A DNA stretch of 64,000 nt from UKL13-3 sp044353855 (GCA_044353855.1 JBILBF010000002.1:682001-746000); one strand, 5' to 3'. Positions 46,184-55,445 are shown, counted from the stretch's first letter. Numbers and translations are program-made. The notes: generated by a model from the sequence alone, not told the origin.

Positions 46184-46530
46184 AAATTGATTTGTTTTGT
46201 TTTACGTCTACGAACTTAGCATAGTATTTCACATTTGCAAATACGATGTTCAACGTACTTAATCGTTTTCCTCCCATTTTAACCCCTTTTTACTACTTTT
46301 CTATACACTTTTAGGGGGTTATCAACAGATTTAATCTTAACATAATTGGGTAAAAAGCCTTTGTTAGAAAGAAACTACGAGGTAAATGAGCACTTATAAT
46401 ATGAATTTATATACAATCAGTTTACTCTAGAGTGATTCAGTAGCTTTAAATTATCCTGGTAAAATAAGGATACAAAAAAAGCATGCTAACGATTAGCATG
46501 CTTTTATAAATAATGCATTAATAGAATAAC
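46184..46530 (-). other. Intergenic region upstream of barrel gene
   Basis: No gene seen in these 347 bases. They contain the YceI-gene terminator (46474-46507) and the leader of the barrel gene, with a C-poor, T-rich stretch around 46270-46320. No clear promoter match. Confidence 0.4.
46474..46507 (-). terminator. Terminator of the YceI gene
   Basis: A perfect 10-pair stem AGCATGCTAA/TTAGCATGCT with a three-base loop, flanked by T7 on the minus strand and TTTT on the plus strand. Confidence 0.85.
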
Positions 46531-47142
46531 TTATTTTGCTGCTACCAATCTCACTTTAACATTAAAATCATTATCAATAGCTTTATCACCAATACCTTCA
46601 ATAAAAGATTTTGAGCCATATTTAATATCCCACTTGGTACGGTCAATCATAAAATCAGCATTTGCAATAACAGAAGAACCATTTACAACTATAATTGCTG
46701 GAAATTGAATTTGATTTGTAATTCCTTTGATAGTTAAGTCAGCAGTTACAGTGAAATTTTCAGCAGTTTTAGCCCCTTTGATTGCTTCCACTTTTTTAAT
46801 TGACAGGATTGATTGGGTGTTTTTTTCTGTTGAAAAGAAATCTTCTGATTTTAAATGTCCTTCTAATTTACCTTTATATTCTCCTTGTAAATCTGTTACG
46901 TCAATACTCGTCATATCAACTATTACTATTCCACCTGTTACTGTTCCTTTGTCTACCATAATATTACCACTTGCAATATTTATGGTACCCGAATGTTCAC
47001 CTGTTACTTTTTTGGCATTCCATTTAAATGTACTTGCTTTTGCATCCACTTTTAACGTTTCACCTTTAGGTGCTTTTGGCCCGTTTGCCATTACTGTTAA
47101 TCCCATAGCAATTAATGCTATCATTAATGTTCCTTTTTTCAT
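46531..47142 (-). CDS. YceI-family lipid-binding protein
   Basis: The 203-residue secreted protein has a signal peptide (ending LTVMANG) and a lipocalin-like YceI domain: KASTFKWNAKKVTGEHSG, a middle LKSEDFFSTEK, ADLTIKGITNQIQFP and ADFMIDRTKWDIKYGS near the end. YceI proteins bind isoprenoid lipids in the periplasm. Role here unknown. Monocistronic with its own terminator. Confidence 0.92.
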   Translation of the reverse strand: MKKGTLMIALIAMGLTVMANGPKAPKGETLKVDAKASTFKWNAKKVTGEHSGTINIASGNIMVDKGTVTGGIVIVDMTSIDVTDLQGEYKGKLEGHLKSEDFFSTEKNTQSILSIKKVEAIKGAKTAENFTVTADLTIKGITNQIQFPAIIVVNGSSVIANADFMIDRTKWDIKYGSKSFIEGIGDKAIDNDFNVKVRLVAAK

Positions 47143-47381
47143 ATTATTTTAATTTATTTGTTTTGATGAATAAGATAATAATTTTGAATTCAAATATATG
47201 TATATACATTTATTGTATTTACGTATTTTAAAGTGAAGATTTTTATTTAATTGAATATGAGATTATTAAATTTTAAATATTGAAGAATAAGTAAGAATGA
47301 GAGTGATTTTAATTTTCAAACAAGGTGTTTTATATCAACCTAAAACATGCTATTTAGTTAATCAGAAAAAAGAGTTAAAAA

Positions 47382-48248
47382 CTAACGTATATGTTTCCAT
47401 CTTCGGTGACTCCAAAGCCATAATTCCGGATTGGCAATAATATCTCTCTCTAGTAAATGAGTATGTTGTTCAGTAATCCAATTATCAGGCGTATTTTTTG
47501 GATCCTCAGTTATCACTTTAAATGATGCTTCATAAAAGCCCCTTCTTATTCGTTGAATGTGAACATAAACAACTGGTCGATTCAATTTTTTAGCGATTTT
47601 TTCTGTGCCTAAAAAAACGGGGGTATCTTGATTCAAAAAAGGCATCCAATGGCATGCATCCTTATTACTAGGTGTTTGATCTGCTAAAAAAGCAGTTGAG
47701 GTTAATAATTCCTTTCTGCGCATCATTTCTTTAATTGACAATTGCATTGGGATAAGTCCAACACCAAATCGAGAACGAAGTTTATGCATTAGCCATTCAA
47801 AAAAATCACTGCTTAATGGATGATACAATACATCTTGTTGAAATATGTGTTTTAATTGAAAACTTTGCCCACACCATTCCCAATTTCCATAATGGCCAAG
47901 TACAAATACAACAGGCCTTTTTTGATCAACAAAAGAACGTAAAATCTCACTATTGTTAAAGGTGAATCTACGTTCAATTTCTTCGGGTGACATGACCAAT
48001 AGTTTAAATGTTTCGGTAAATAAATCAATCATAAAAGCATAATACTTTTTGCTAATTTGCTGGATTTCTAATTTAGTTTTATGAGGAAAAGCATTGGTTA
48101 AATTTTGATAAATAACTTTTTTACGATAACCAATAATATGGTATCCTATAAAAAACAGAATATCAGAAATCACGTAAAATATCGTGAAGGGCATGTATAC
48201 CAGAAGGTAAATTGGAAGTGACAGAAGTGAGTAGTAAATTTTCTTCAT
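47382..48248 (-). CDS. Lipid A biosynthesis acyltransferase (HtrB/LpxL-like)
   Basis: This enzyme adds a secondary acyl chain to lipid A. Starting at ATG 48248 (MKKIYYSLLSLPIYLL) it has 288 residues, with an N-terminal membrane helix, the catalytic HYGNWEW (HX4E) near residue 117, and FLADQTPSNKDACHWMPFL. The frame is open much further upstream, but that extension is antisense to the next gene and is rejected. Divergent from the GreA-like gene by 37 bases. Confidence 0.92.
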   Translation of the reverse strand: MKKIYYSLLSLPIYLLVYMPFTIFYVISDILFFIGYHIIGYRKKVIYQNLTNAFPHKTKLEIQQISKKYYAFMIDLFTETFKLLVMSPEEIERRFTFNNSEILRSFVDQKRPVVFVLGHYGNWEWCGQSFQLKHIFQQDVLYHPLSSDFFEWLMHKLRSRFGVGLIPMQLSIKEMMRRKELLTSTAFLADQTPSNKDACHWMPFLNQDTPVFLGTEKIAKKLNRPVVYVHIQRIRRGFYEASFKVITEDPKNTPDNWITEQHTHLLERDIIANPELWLWSHRRWKHIR

Positions 48249-48285
48249 TAACAACACGAATGTAAGTGTATGTTTGCCAAAATAA

Positions 48286-48732
48286 ATGGTTACCAAAGAA
48301 ATTATAGTAGAAAAATGTAAACTCCTTATTTTGCAACGCATAAGCAATGCGGAGTATGCTATGAAAGCTGCACAAGAAGGTGCAAACAGTGAAGACAAAA
48401 GTAGTGCAGGTGATAAATATGAAACATCTCGTGCTATGGGACAAATAGATAGGAATATGAATGCCAAACAACTTTTACAAGCTCAACAAGAACTAGCCGA
48501 ATTAAGTAAAATAACTATTCAACAAAGTTCTGTAGTGAGACAAGGCACATTTGTTCGCACCGAACAAACGAAATATTTTATTGCAGTAGGATTAGGCTCA
48601 CTCCAAATTGAAAACGAAACAGTTATTATACTATCACCAAAATCACCATTAGCAATTGCATTAATGGGTAAAAAAGCAGGCGACAATTTAGTATTTAATC
48701 AAAAATCAACTAGAATACTTGAGGTAAGTTAA
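48286..48732 (+). CDS. GreA/GreB-like protein
   Basis: The 148-residue protein has an N-terminal helical hairpin (about residues 1-75) and a C-terminal FKBP-like GreA/B domain (about 80-148, with GLGSLQIENETVIILSPKSP and ALMGKKAGDNL). In transcription factors of this fold the hairpin enters the RNA polymerase secondary channel and carries acidic tip residues; here the tip reads GANSEDKSSAGDKYETSR. Similar Bacteroidota proteins are commonly labelled 3-oxoacyl-ACP synthase, for which I see no support: no thiolase fold or catalytic Cys. Role on RNA polymerase is inference. Confidence 0.72.
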   Translation: MVTKEIIVEKCKLLILQRISNAEYAMKAAQEGANSEDKSSAGDKYETSRAMGQIDRNMNAKQLLQAQQELAELSKITIQQSSVVRQGTFVRTEQTKYFIAVGLGSLQIENETVIILSPKSPLAIALMGKKAGDNLVFNQKSTRILEVS

Positions 48733-48760
48733 ATAGTATTTTTGCAAACAAAACTCATAT

Positions 48761-48792
48761 TTTGGTGTTTTAAGTTTGATAAAGTACATTTG
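48761..48792 (+). promoter_or_regulatory. Predicted promoter of acyl-ACP desaturase gene
   Basis: TTTG at 48761-48764, 20-base spacer, TACATTTG at 48785-48792; ATG follows 22 bases later. Confidence 0.63.
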
Positions 48793-48814
48793 GAACGAAT
48801 AGTATAACAAATAC

Positions 48815-49798
48815 ATGGAGAATACAAAAAACGCTATCAATAGAAGCGAAGTAATGTTGCACTTGGGTAAATCTGTTGATCAATATACCGATGAGTTTTT
48901 AAAACCTATCGAAACCAATTGGCAAGCTTCAGAATTGTTACCCCTAACGTCTGATTCAAGTTTTATAGCCGATTTAAAAATTATACAAGAACAAGCAGAG
49001 GATTTATCATATGATTTACTTGCGGTTTTAGTTGCGGATACAATTACGGAAGAAGCACTACCAACATATGAAACATGGCTTGCAGGTGTACAGGGTATTG
49101 ACCAATATAACAATAACGGATGGATGAAATGGTTACGTGGATGGAGCGCTGAAGAAAATAGACATGGAGATGTATTAAATCGCTATTTATATTTAAGTGG
49201 GCGTATTAACATGAAAGAGTTTGAGGCATCTACCCAATTTTTGATTGCAGATGGATTTAACAATGGCGCTGGAAATGACCCTTATAGAAATTTTGTTTAT
49301 ACAAGTTTTCAAGAATTAGCGACTAATATTTCACATAGAAGAGTAGCAAGTATTGCCAAACAACAAGGTAGTGCAATTTTATCAAAACTTTGCGGATTGG
49401 TTGCAGCTGATGAAGCAAGACATGCAAAGGCATATAAAACTTTTGTGAAACGAATATTAGAATTAGACCCGAATGAAATGATGCTGGCCTTTGAAGATAT
49501 GATGCGTCAAAAAATTGCAATGCCATCACAGTTTTTACGTCAGCTGGGTGAAGAAACAGGTATATTTTCAAACTTTAGTGATGCAGCTCAACGTATTGGT
49601 GTGTATACAGCTTACGATTACACAGATATTTTAAAATCATTAATTGAAGAGTGGGAAATTGGAGCAATAAGAGGATTACAAGAAAATGGCGAAAAAGCCA
49701 GAGATTATATTATGGCTTTACCCGACAGAATGAACAGAGTAGCTGAAAGATTAAGAATACCAGATACTCAGTATAAGTTTAACTGGATATTAGCTTAA
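48815..49798 (+). CDS. Soluble acyl-ACP desaturase
   Basis: The 327-residue protein is a di-iron ferritin-like acyl-[ACP] desaturase (stearoyl-ACP desaturase family, well known in plants). The two iron motifs are visible as EENRHGD and DEARHA, with the long helices of this fold between and around. It would insert a double bond in ACP-bound fatty acids, thus setting membrane fluidity. A ferredoxin-type electron donor must come from elsewhere. It has its own promoter and a hairpin terminator. Confidence 0.9.
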   Translation: MENTKNAINRSEVMLHLGKSVDQYTDEFLKPIETNWQASELLPLTSDSSFIADLKIIQEQAEDLSYDLLAVLVADTITEEALPTYETWLAGVQGIDQYNNNGWMKWLRGWSAEENRHGDVLNRYLYLSGRINMKEFEASTQFLIADGFNNGAGNDPYRNFVYTSFQELATNISHRRVASIAKQQGSAILSKLCGLVAADEARHAKAYKTFVKRILELDPNEMMLAFEDMMRQKIAMPSQFLRQLGEETGIFSNFSDAAQRIGVYTAYDYTDILKSLIEEWEIGAIRGLQENGEKARDYIMALPDRMNRVAERLRIPDTQYKFNWILA

Positions 49799-49820
49799 TA
49801 AAATAACAGACAAAAAATAG

Positions 49821-49857
49821 CGCCAATTTGAGTAACATTGAATTGGCGTTTTATTTT
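49821..49857 (+). terminator. Terminator of desaturase gene
   Basis: CGCCAATT and AATTGGCG pair around a 12-base loop and are followed by TTTTATTTT, 22 bases after the stop codon. Confidence 0.75.
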
Positions 49858-49864
49858 ACCAAAC

Positions 49865-50206
49865 ATGATAATATACGGAATAAAAAATTGTAGTACCATG
49901 AAAAAAGCTTTTTCATGGCTAGAAGATAATGGTGTGGCATATACTTTTCATGATTACAAGACAAAAGGAATTACCGAAGAAAAAATTAAACAATGGCTCA
50001 AACATAAAAAAATGGAAGAGTTAATAAATACAAAAGGAACCACTTTCAAACAACTGAGCGAGGTTGCTAAAAACAGTGTTTTTAATACAGATAAAGCAAT
50101 TGACTTAATGATTGAAAAACCATCGATGATAAAACGCCCTATCGTGGAAACAGGGAATGAAATTTTACTCGGATTTGAGCCTGAATTTTGGGATAAGCAC
50201 ATTTAG
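49865..50206 (+). CDS. ArsC/Spx-family thioredoxin-fold protein
   Basis: A roughly 113-residue protein with the ArsC-like fold. It begins MIIYGIKNCSTMKKAFSWLE with a single Cys in the CxxM position (CSTM), then YKTKGITEEKIKQWL and MIEKPSMIKRPIV. It resembles YffB/Spx-type proteins rather than true arsenate reductase, as there is no ars gene nearby. ATG 49865 is chosen; an upstream in-frame TTG lies within the terminator. Confidence 0.85.
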   Translation: MIIYGIKNCSTMKKAFSWLEDNGVAYTFHDYKTKGITEEKIKQWLKHKKMEELINTKGTTFKQLSEVAKNSVFNTDKAIDLMIEKPSMIKRPIVETGNEILLGFEPEFWDKHI

Positions 50207-50230
50207 TCAAGAACTAAAGATATTGCCTCT

Positions 50231-51688
50231 ATGCAAACGCTTTGGAATATAAAGAATAGCTATCGATTTCTTTTAATAGGTATACTCGTTGCCATTAGCA
50301 TTGGTGGTTTATTAAGTGAAAAAATACCCGTAAATAATGGCACTGGATGGGATGGTAAACATATTGCCCAATTAACTATTCATTTTCCAGAACTATTTGC
50401 ATCTAACCAAATAGACTCCTATCAATATCAGCGAATATTTACTCCAGCAGTTATATATTACACTAGCCGCTTATTGGGTTGTTCATTATCGAATGAAAAT
50501 ATTGTTCAAGCATACTCTTTGTTTAATTTATGCTGTATCCTCATTTCTGTATTCTTGTATTGGCGAATTTGTGCGTTGATAAACATACATTCCAATATAG
50601 AAACAATAGGTTTTGCAGCTCTTTTTTTTAACTATTTCACTTTAAAACTCACTTGGTACTATCCTGTACTTACCGATGCTACTGCCTTTACTTTTGGTAT
50701 GCTTCTTACCTATTTATACATTGCCCAAAAAAAAATAGAACTGGTTATATTAGATATCATTGCTTCGGTTGTTTTTCCTTTAATGTTCGTCATTTCATTG
50801 CCTTTAGTCCTTCTTCAAACGAATACAATCATTTCTCAATGGTTGTTGCGAAAACGGTTATTTTCAATCGCATCATGGACAATTGGATTACTTATTTCGA
50901 CCATAACTTGTTGGATTTACATTTTCCCATCTAGCGTATTACCCAAATACACTCTTGAACGTAATCTTGTGATGGTACCCATTGCCATTGCATTAACAAC
51001 TTGGATATTGTTTCTTTTTTTCAAACAAATTCAACAACAAATGTCAAATCATCAACAGCATAAAAAGTTGATCAATTCCGTTATTCCATTCCTATCAATG
51101 GGTATAGGAGTAATCCTCATTTATACATTTATTGCGAGCCACAGTATCCCCGAAGATGTTTTCACTATCCAAACATTCACGCTCAACCTCATTCAACAAA
51201 ACATCGATAATCCATTGGCCCCTATTGTTGCTCATGTAATGTATATTGGTCCAGGTATTTTACTAATAGGGATGTATTATAAGGAATATATTGCTCAAGT
51301 AATAAATTGGGGTGATTCATCAATAGTTTATCTTTCAATCTGTGTTGTGCTTTTATTATTGGGGTCAGAAACGCGCCAATTTATTCATGTTTTTCCTTTT
51401 CTAATGATCATGCTCATCAAAACACTTTCCAACATTACCATAAAATTAAAACAAACAGTGGGTTTTGTTGCATTATGCCTCGTTATGAGCAAATATTGGT
51501 TACCCATTAACCGTGAAGGTATTTTTTCACAATATGATTATGCCCATTTCCCAGATCAACTTTACTTTATGAATCAAGGTCCATTTTGTAGCGATTTAGG
51601 ATATTGGATTCATGTTGCTTGTGTAATAGTGGCTCTGTTTATATTATGGCGATTACGCCTTATTAATCAAATCAGTACATCAACCTAA
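50231..51688 (+). CDS. Polytopic membrane protein, possible GT-C glycosyltransferase
   Basis: A 485-residue protein with about twelve hydrophobic helices. The first external loop contains GTGWDGKHIAQL, a WDG/H motif as in GT-C transferases that use lipid-linked sugars, and soon after YQYQRIFTPAVIYY, which resembles the motif of this group. I do not recognise the exact family, so the function is tentative. The 25-base gap from the ArsC/Spx-like gene suggests co-transcription. Its end overlaps a small disrupted minus-strand frame. Confidence 0.65.
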   Translation: MQTLWNIKNSYRFLLIGILVAISIGGLLSEKIPVNNGTGWDGKHIAQLTIHFPELFASNQIDSYQYQRIFTPAVIYYTSRLLGCSLSNENIVQAYSLFNLCCILISVFLYWRICALINIHSNIETIGFAALFFNYFTLKLTWYYPVLTDATAFTFGMLLTYLYIAQKKIELVILDIIASVVFPLMFVISLPLVLLQTNTIISQWLLRKRLFSIASWTIGLLISTITCWIYIFPSSVLPKYTLERNLVMVPIAIALTTWILFLFFKQIQQQMSNHQQHKKLINSVIPFLSMGIGVILIYTFIASHSIPEDVFTIQTFTLNLIQQNIDNPLAPIVAHVMYIGPGILLIGMYYKEYIAQVINWGDSSIVYLSICVVLLLLGSETRQFIHVFPFLMIMLIKTLSNITIKLKQTVGFVALCLVMSKYWLPINREGIFSQYDYAHFPDQLYFMNQGPFCSDLGYWIHVACVIVALFILWRLRLINQISTST

Positions 51689-52003
51689 AATCCAAAAATT
51701 AGCCACATGCCCATGCACTAATACATTGGTTTTAACACTCCATTTTTTATGTATTTTGTTGGCAAAACCATACGTTGGTATAACAAAGTAAAATAGCCAA
51801 TGGGGTTGGTAAAGTATATGTCCAATTGTTGATTCAAAGAAATTTCCCCATCAAAAATGCTTGTCCGCCAAATATGCTCTATCTGAATGAAGAGACGGAA
51901 TTAAAGTCATCCTTTCTAAGTCATTCATATTGAAAAGTTTTGGTCCCTTACTTTTATGATGCTGGGTATGTCCAAAAAATAGCGACTCAAATGTTAAAGG
52001 CAT
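51680..52003 (-). pseudogene. Small ORF interrupted by one in-frame TGA
   Basis: One frame runs from ATG 52003 for 50 codons to TGA 51853-51851 and then on in the same frame for 56 codons to TGA at 51682-51680. In DNA this AT-rich, 107 codons with a single stop is unlikely by chance. The product would be His- and aromatic-rich: FFGHTQHHKSKGPKLF before and ESTIGHILYQPHWLFYF after the stop. Family unknown. The frame is also open back to the icmF stop codon. TGA ends other genes here, so it is a true stop and the gene is probably broken. Confidence 0.55.
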
Positions 52004-52033
52004 TTTCCAATATATCCATTGAATGCACTCCCG

Positions 52034-55000
52034 TTACATGTTTCTTCTATACTGCCCTCCAACCTCAAATAACGAATGGGTAATTTGACCAAGTGAACAA
52101 TATTTAACTGTATCCATTAACTCAGCGAATATGTTTCCATTATGAATAGCTACCTGTTGTAATTTAAGCAACATTTCTTTTCCTTTTTCGGCATTGGCAG
52201 TTTTAAGTTCGTTCAACATTTTAATTTGAAACTCTTTTTCTTCCGTTGTTGAGCGGATTACTTCTTTAGGCAAAACTGTAGGCGAACCTTTGCTTGATAA
52301 AAATGTATTGACACCAATAATGGGGAATTCACCCGTATGTTTTTGCATTTCGTAATACATACTTTCTTCTTGTATTTTATTGCGTTGGTACATGGTTTCC
52401 ATTGCACCAAGCACACCTCCACGTTCTGTTATTTTATCAAACTCAGCCAATACAGCTTCTTCTACAATATCAGTAAGTTCTTCAATAATAAATGAGCCCT
52501 GTAATGGATTTTCATTTTTAGCTAACCCCAATTCTTTATTAATAATTAATTGAATAGCCATAGCACGCCTTACCGATTCTTCGGTTGGTGTGGTAATAGC
52601 TTCATCATAAGCATTGGTGTGAAGCGAATTGCAATTATCGTAAATAGCATATAGTGCTTGTAGGGTAGTACGAATATCGTTAAAGTCAATTTCTTGTGCA
52701 TGCAAACTGCGACCTGATGTTTGAATATGGTATTTAAGCATTTGCGAACGCTCATTTCCTCCATATTTTAACTTCATTGCTTTGGCCCAAATTCTTCGAC
52801 TTACTCTACCAATTACTGAATACTCAGGATCAATTCCATTAGAGAAAAAGAAAGATAAGTTTGGAGCAAAATCATCAATATTCATTCCTCTACTTAAGTA
52901 ATATTCTACAAAAGTAAATCCATTAGAAAGTGTAAGTGCCAATTGTGTTATTGGGTTAGCACCGGCTTCGGCAATATGGTAACCACTAATAGATACTGAA
53001 TAAAAATTACGTACCGCATTATCTATAAAATATTGCTGTACATCTCCCATAACACGTAAAGAAAATTCTGTTGAAAAAATACACGTATTTTGTGCTTGGT
53101 CTTCTTTTAAAATATCGGCCTGTACCGTTCCTCGAACCTGCTTCAATGTATCCATTTTAATTTTTGCATACACATCGGCAGGCAAAACCATATCTCCAGT
53201 AACACCTAATAAAAGTAGTCCCAAGCCATCATTGCTTTCGGGTAAAGTTTCATTGTAAGTAGGACGAGAGGTTCCATTCTTTTTAAATATTGCGTCTATC
53301 TTTTTGTTTACCTCTGTTTCCAATCCATTGGCTTTAATATATAATTCGCATTGCTGATCAATAGCCGCATTCATAAAAAAGGCACAAATAATAGCAGCAG
53401 GTCCATTGATAGTCATGGAAACTGATGTTTTAGGATCGGCTAAATTAAAACCTGAATACAATTTTTTGGCTGCATCTAAACTCCACACACTCACTCCCGA
53501 ATTTCCTACTTTTCCATAAATATCTGGTCGATGGTCAGGGTCGTTTCCATATAAAGTTACCGAATCAAAAGCAGTACTTAATCGTTTGGCAGGCATGCCT
53601 TGTGATACATAATGAAAACGTTTATTGGTTCGCTCTGGCCCGCCTTCTCCCGCAAACATTCGAGTAGGATCTTCGCCTTCACGTTTAAACGGATAAATAC
53701 CCGCTGTATAAGGAAAATCTCCAGGAAAATTCTCTTGTAAAGTCCACCGTAAAATTTCACCCCAAGCTGTATATCTTGGCACCGATACTTTAGGTATTTG
53801 TGTTTGCGAAAGTGATGTTGAATGTGTCGCTATTTTGAGTTCTTTATCACGCACTTTAAACAAGTAAAACTCATTGGTGTATTGGGCTTTTTTGGCTTGC
53901 CAGTTTTCAAGTATTAATTTATTTCGAGGATCAAGGTTAAGTTCAATTTCGGTATATGCAGCTTGTAATGCAGTTATCAATTTGGAGTCTGAATTTTTGA
54001 GTTCTGTAAGCGTAGCAATGGCAGTGTTTAATCCATCTAGTTTAGCTGCTATTGCTACTTGTTTGTTTACCCATTTATCATAATTGCGGTTATTCTCTGT
54101 AATTTCTGATAAATAGCGTGTGCGAGATGGGGGTATAATGTAAATTTTCTCACTCATTTCCTCACTAATATGATACGTTGAGGTTAAATCCGCGCCTGTT
54201 TTTTCAACAATTTTGTCCATTATAGCCTTGTACAACCGATTCATTCCTGGATCGTTGAATTGAGAAGCTATAGTTCCAAAAACAGGCATTTCATCAGGGT
54301 TTTGATCAAACAGTTTATGGTTACGTTGGTATTGTTTTTTTACGTCCCTAAGTGCATCTAATGCTCCTTTTTTGTCAAACTTATTAATAGAAATGATATC
54401 GGCAAAATCCAACATATCAATTTTTTCAAGTTGTGTTGCAGCTCCATATTCGGGAGTCATTACATACAAACTGGTATTGCTGTGTTCAATAATTTCAGTA
54501 TCGCTTTGGCCAATTCCCGATGTTTCTAAGATAATTAAATCAAAACCTGCTGCTTTAACAATATCTACTGCTTCTTTTACATATTTGGAAAGTGCCAGAT
54601 TACTTTGTCGAGTAGCTAATGAGCGCATATACACCCTAGGATTTTTAATTGCATTCATGCGAATGCGATCACCTAATAGTGCACCACCTGTTTTTCGTTT
54701 ACTTGGGTCTACCGAGATGATAGCAATGGTTTTGGTTTTAAAATCCAATAAAAATCTTCGCACCAATTCATCTACTAATGATGATTTACCAGATCCACCG
54801 GTTCCGGTAATACCTAATATAGGTATTGTTGTTTGGGATTGTGTGTTGTTATGAATTTGTTGTAAAACGTTCTCAAATTCAAGAGGGAAATTTTCAGCTG
54901 CCGATATTAATTTAGCAATTGATTTATAGTCTTTATCTTTTAAATGAGAAACTTCTCCATTTAAATGAGTACCCGTAGCAAAATCGCATTTTGCTAACAT

Positions 55001-55414
55001 ATCGTTAATCATACCTTGCAATCCCATTGCACGTCCATCATCAGGGTGGTAAATACGGGTAATGCCATATGCCTGCAGTTCTGCTATCTCTTCTGGTAGA
55101 ATGGTACCTCCACCTCCGCCAAAAATACGGATGTGTTCGCAGCCTTTTTGTTTTAGCAAATCATACATAAACTTAAAATACTCCACATGCCCACCTTGGT
55201 ATGATGTCATGGCAATGGCATTGGCATCCTCTTGAATAGCAGTATCCACGACTTCCTCGGCACTTCTATCATGACCTAAATGAATAACTTCGGCACCACT
55301 TGACTGAATAATTCTGCGCATAATATTTATGGCAGCATCATGGCCATCAAATAATGCAGCTGCAGTTACAATGCGAATTTTGTTTTTGGGTTTATAAGCT
55401 TCTACAATTTCCAT
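52034..55414 (-). CDS. icmF: Fused isobutyryl-CoA mutase (IcmF)
   Basis: IcmF rearranges isobutyryl-CoA and n-butyryl-CoA with adenosylcobalamin. The 1126-residue protein has the fusion layout: a B12-binding domain (about 1-150, TAALFDGHDAAINIMRR with the DxH ligand), a MeaI/MeaB-type G-protein chaperone (about 190-420, P-loop GTGGSGKSS, and SVDPSKRKTGGALLG), then the mutase barrel (about 560-1126). The substrate loop reads YPFKREGEDPTRMFAGEGG, with Phe as in IcmF rather than the Tyr of methylmalonyl-CoA mutase. The closest alternative is a related acyl-CoA mutase (pivalyl or 2-hydroxyisobutyryl). Stands alone. Confidence 0.92.
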   Translation of the reverse strand: MEIVEAYKPKNKIRIVTAAALFDGHDAAINIMRRIIQSSGAEVIHLGHDRSAEEVVDTAIQEDANAIAMTSYQGGHVEYFKFMYDLLKQKGCEHIRIFGGGGGTILPEEIAELQAYGITRIYHPDDGRAMGLQGMINDMLAKCDFATGTHLNGEVSHLKDKDYKSIAKLISAAENFPLEFENVLQQIHNNTQSQTTIPILGITGTGGSGKSSLVDELVRRFLLDFKTKTIAIISVDPSKRKTGGALLGDRIRMNAIKNPRVYMRSLATRQSNLALSKYVKEAVDIVKAAGFDLIILETSGIGQSDTEIIEHSNTSLYVMTPEYGAATQLEKIDMLDFADIISINKFDKKGALDALRDVKKQYQRNHKLFDQNPDEMPVFGTIASQFNDPGMNRLYKAIMDKIVEKTGADLTSTYHISEEMSEKIYIIPPSRTRYLSEITENNRNYDKWVNKQVAIAAKLDGLNTAIATLTELKNSDSKLITALQAAYTEIELNLDPRNKLILENWQAKKAQYTNEFYLFKVRDKELKIATHSTSLSQTQIPKVSVPRYTAWGEILRWTLQENFPGDFPYTAGIYPFKREGEDPTRMFAGEGGPERTNKRFHYVSQGMPAKRLSTAFDSVTLYGNDPDHRPDIYGKVGNSGVSVWSLDAAKKLYSGFNLADPKTSVSMTINGPAAIICAFFMNAAIDQQCELYIKANGLETEVNKKIDAIFKKNGTSRPTYNETLPESNDGLGLLLLGVTGDMVLPADVYAKIKMDTLKQVRGTVQADILKEDQAQNTCIFSTEFSLRVMGDVQQYFIDNAVRNFYSVSISGYHIAEAGANPITQLALTLSNGFTFVEYYLSRGMNIDDFAPNLSFFFSNGIDPEYSVIGRVSRRIWAKAMKLKYGGNERSQMLKYHIQTSGRSLHAQEIDFNDIRTTLQALYAIYDNCNSLHTNAYDEAITTPTEESVRRAMAIQLIINKELGLAKNENPLQGSFIIEELTDIVEEAVLAEFDKITERGGVLGAMETMYQRNKIQEESMYYEMQKHTGEFPIIGVNTFLSSKGSPTVLPKEVIRSTTEEKEFQIKMLNELKTANAEKGKEMLLKLQQVAIHNGNIFAELMDTVKYCSLGQITHSLFEVGGQYRRNM

Positions 55415-55437
55415 GAGAACATAATTTTGAAAGTGAA

Positions 55438-55445
55438 CAAATTTA
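55438..55445 (-). promoter_or_regulatory. Possible -7 element for icmF
   Basis: TAAATTTG on the minus strand, 23 bases before the icmF ATG. No good -33 TTTG at the usual distance. Confidence 0.4.

Noticed and set aside
48249..48467. Extended N-terminus of the lipid A acyltransferase
   Set aside because: The extra 73 codons are antisense to the GreA-like gene and unlike the family; ATG 48248 starts the membrane helix.
48286..48732. 3-oxoacyl-ACP synthase label for the GreA-like gene
   Set aside because: Only 148 residues, no thiolase fold or catalytic Cys-His-His/Asn motif.
51851..51853. TGA read as Trp or selenocysteine in the small disrupted ORF
   Set aside because: TGA ends other genes here (for example the DUF4271 gene), and I see no Cys-like context or hairpin to support recoding.
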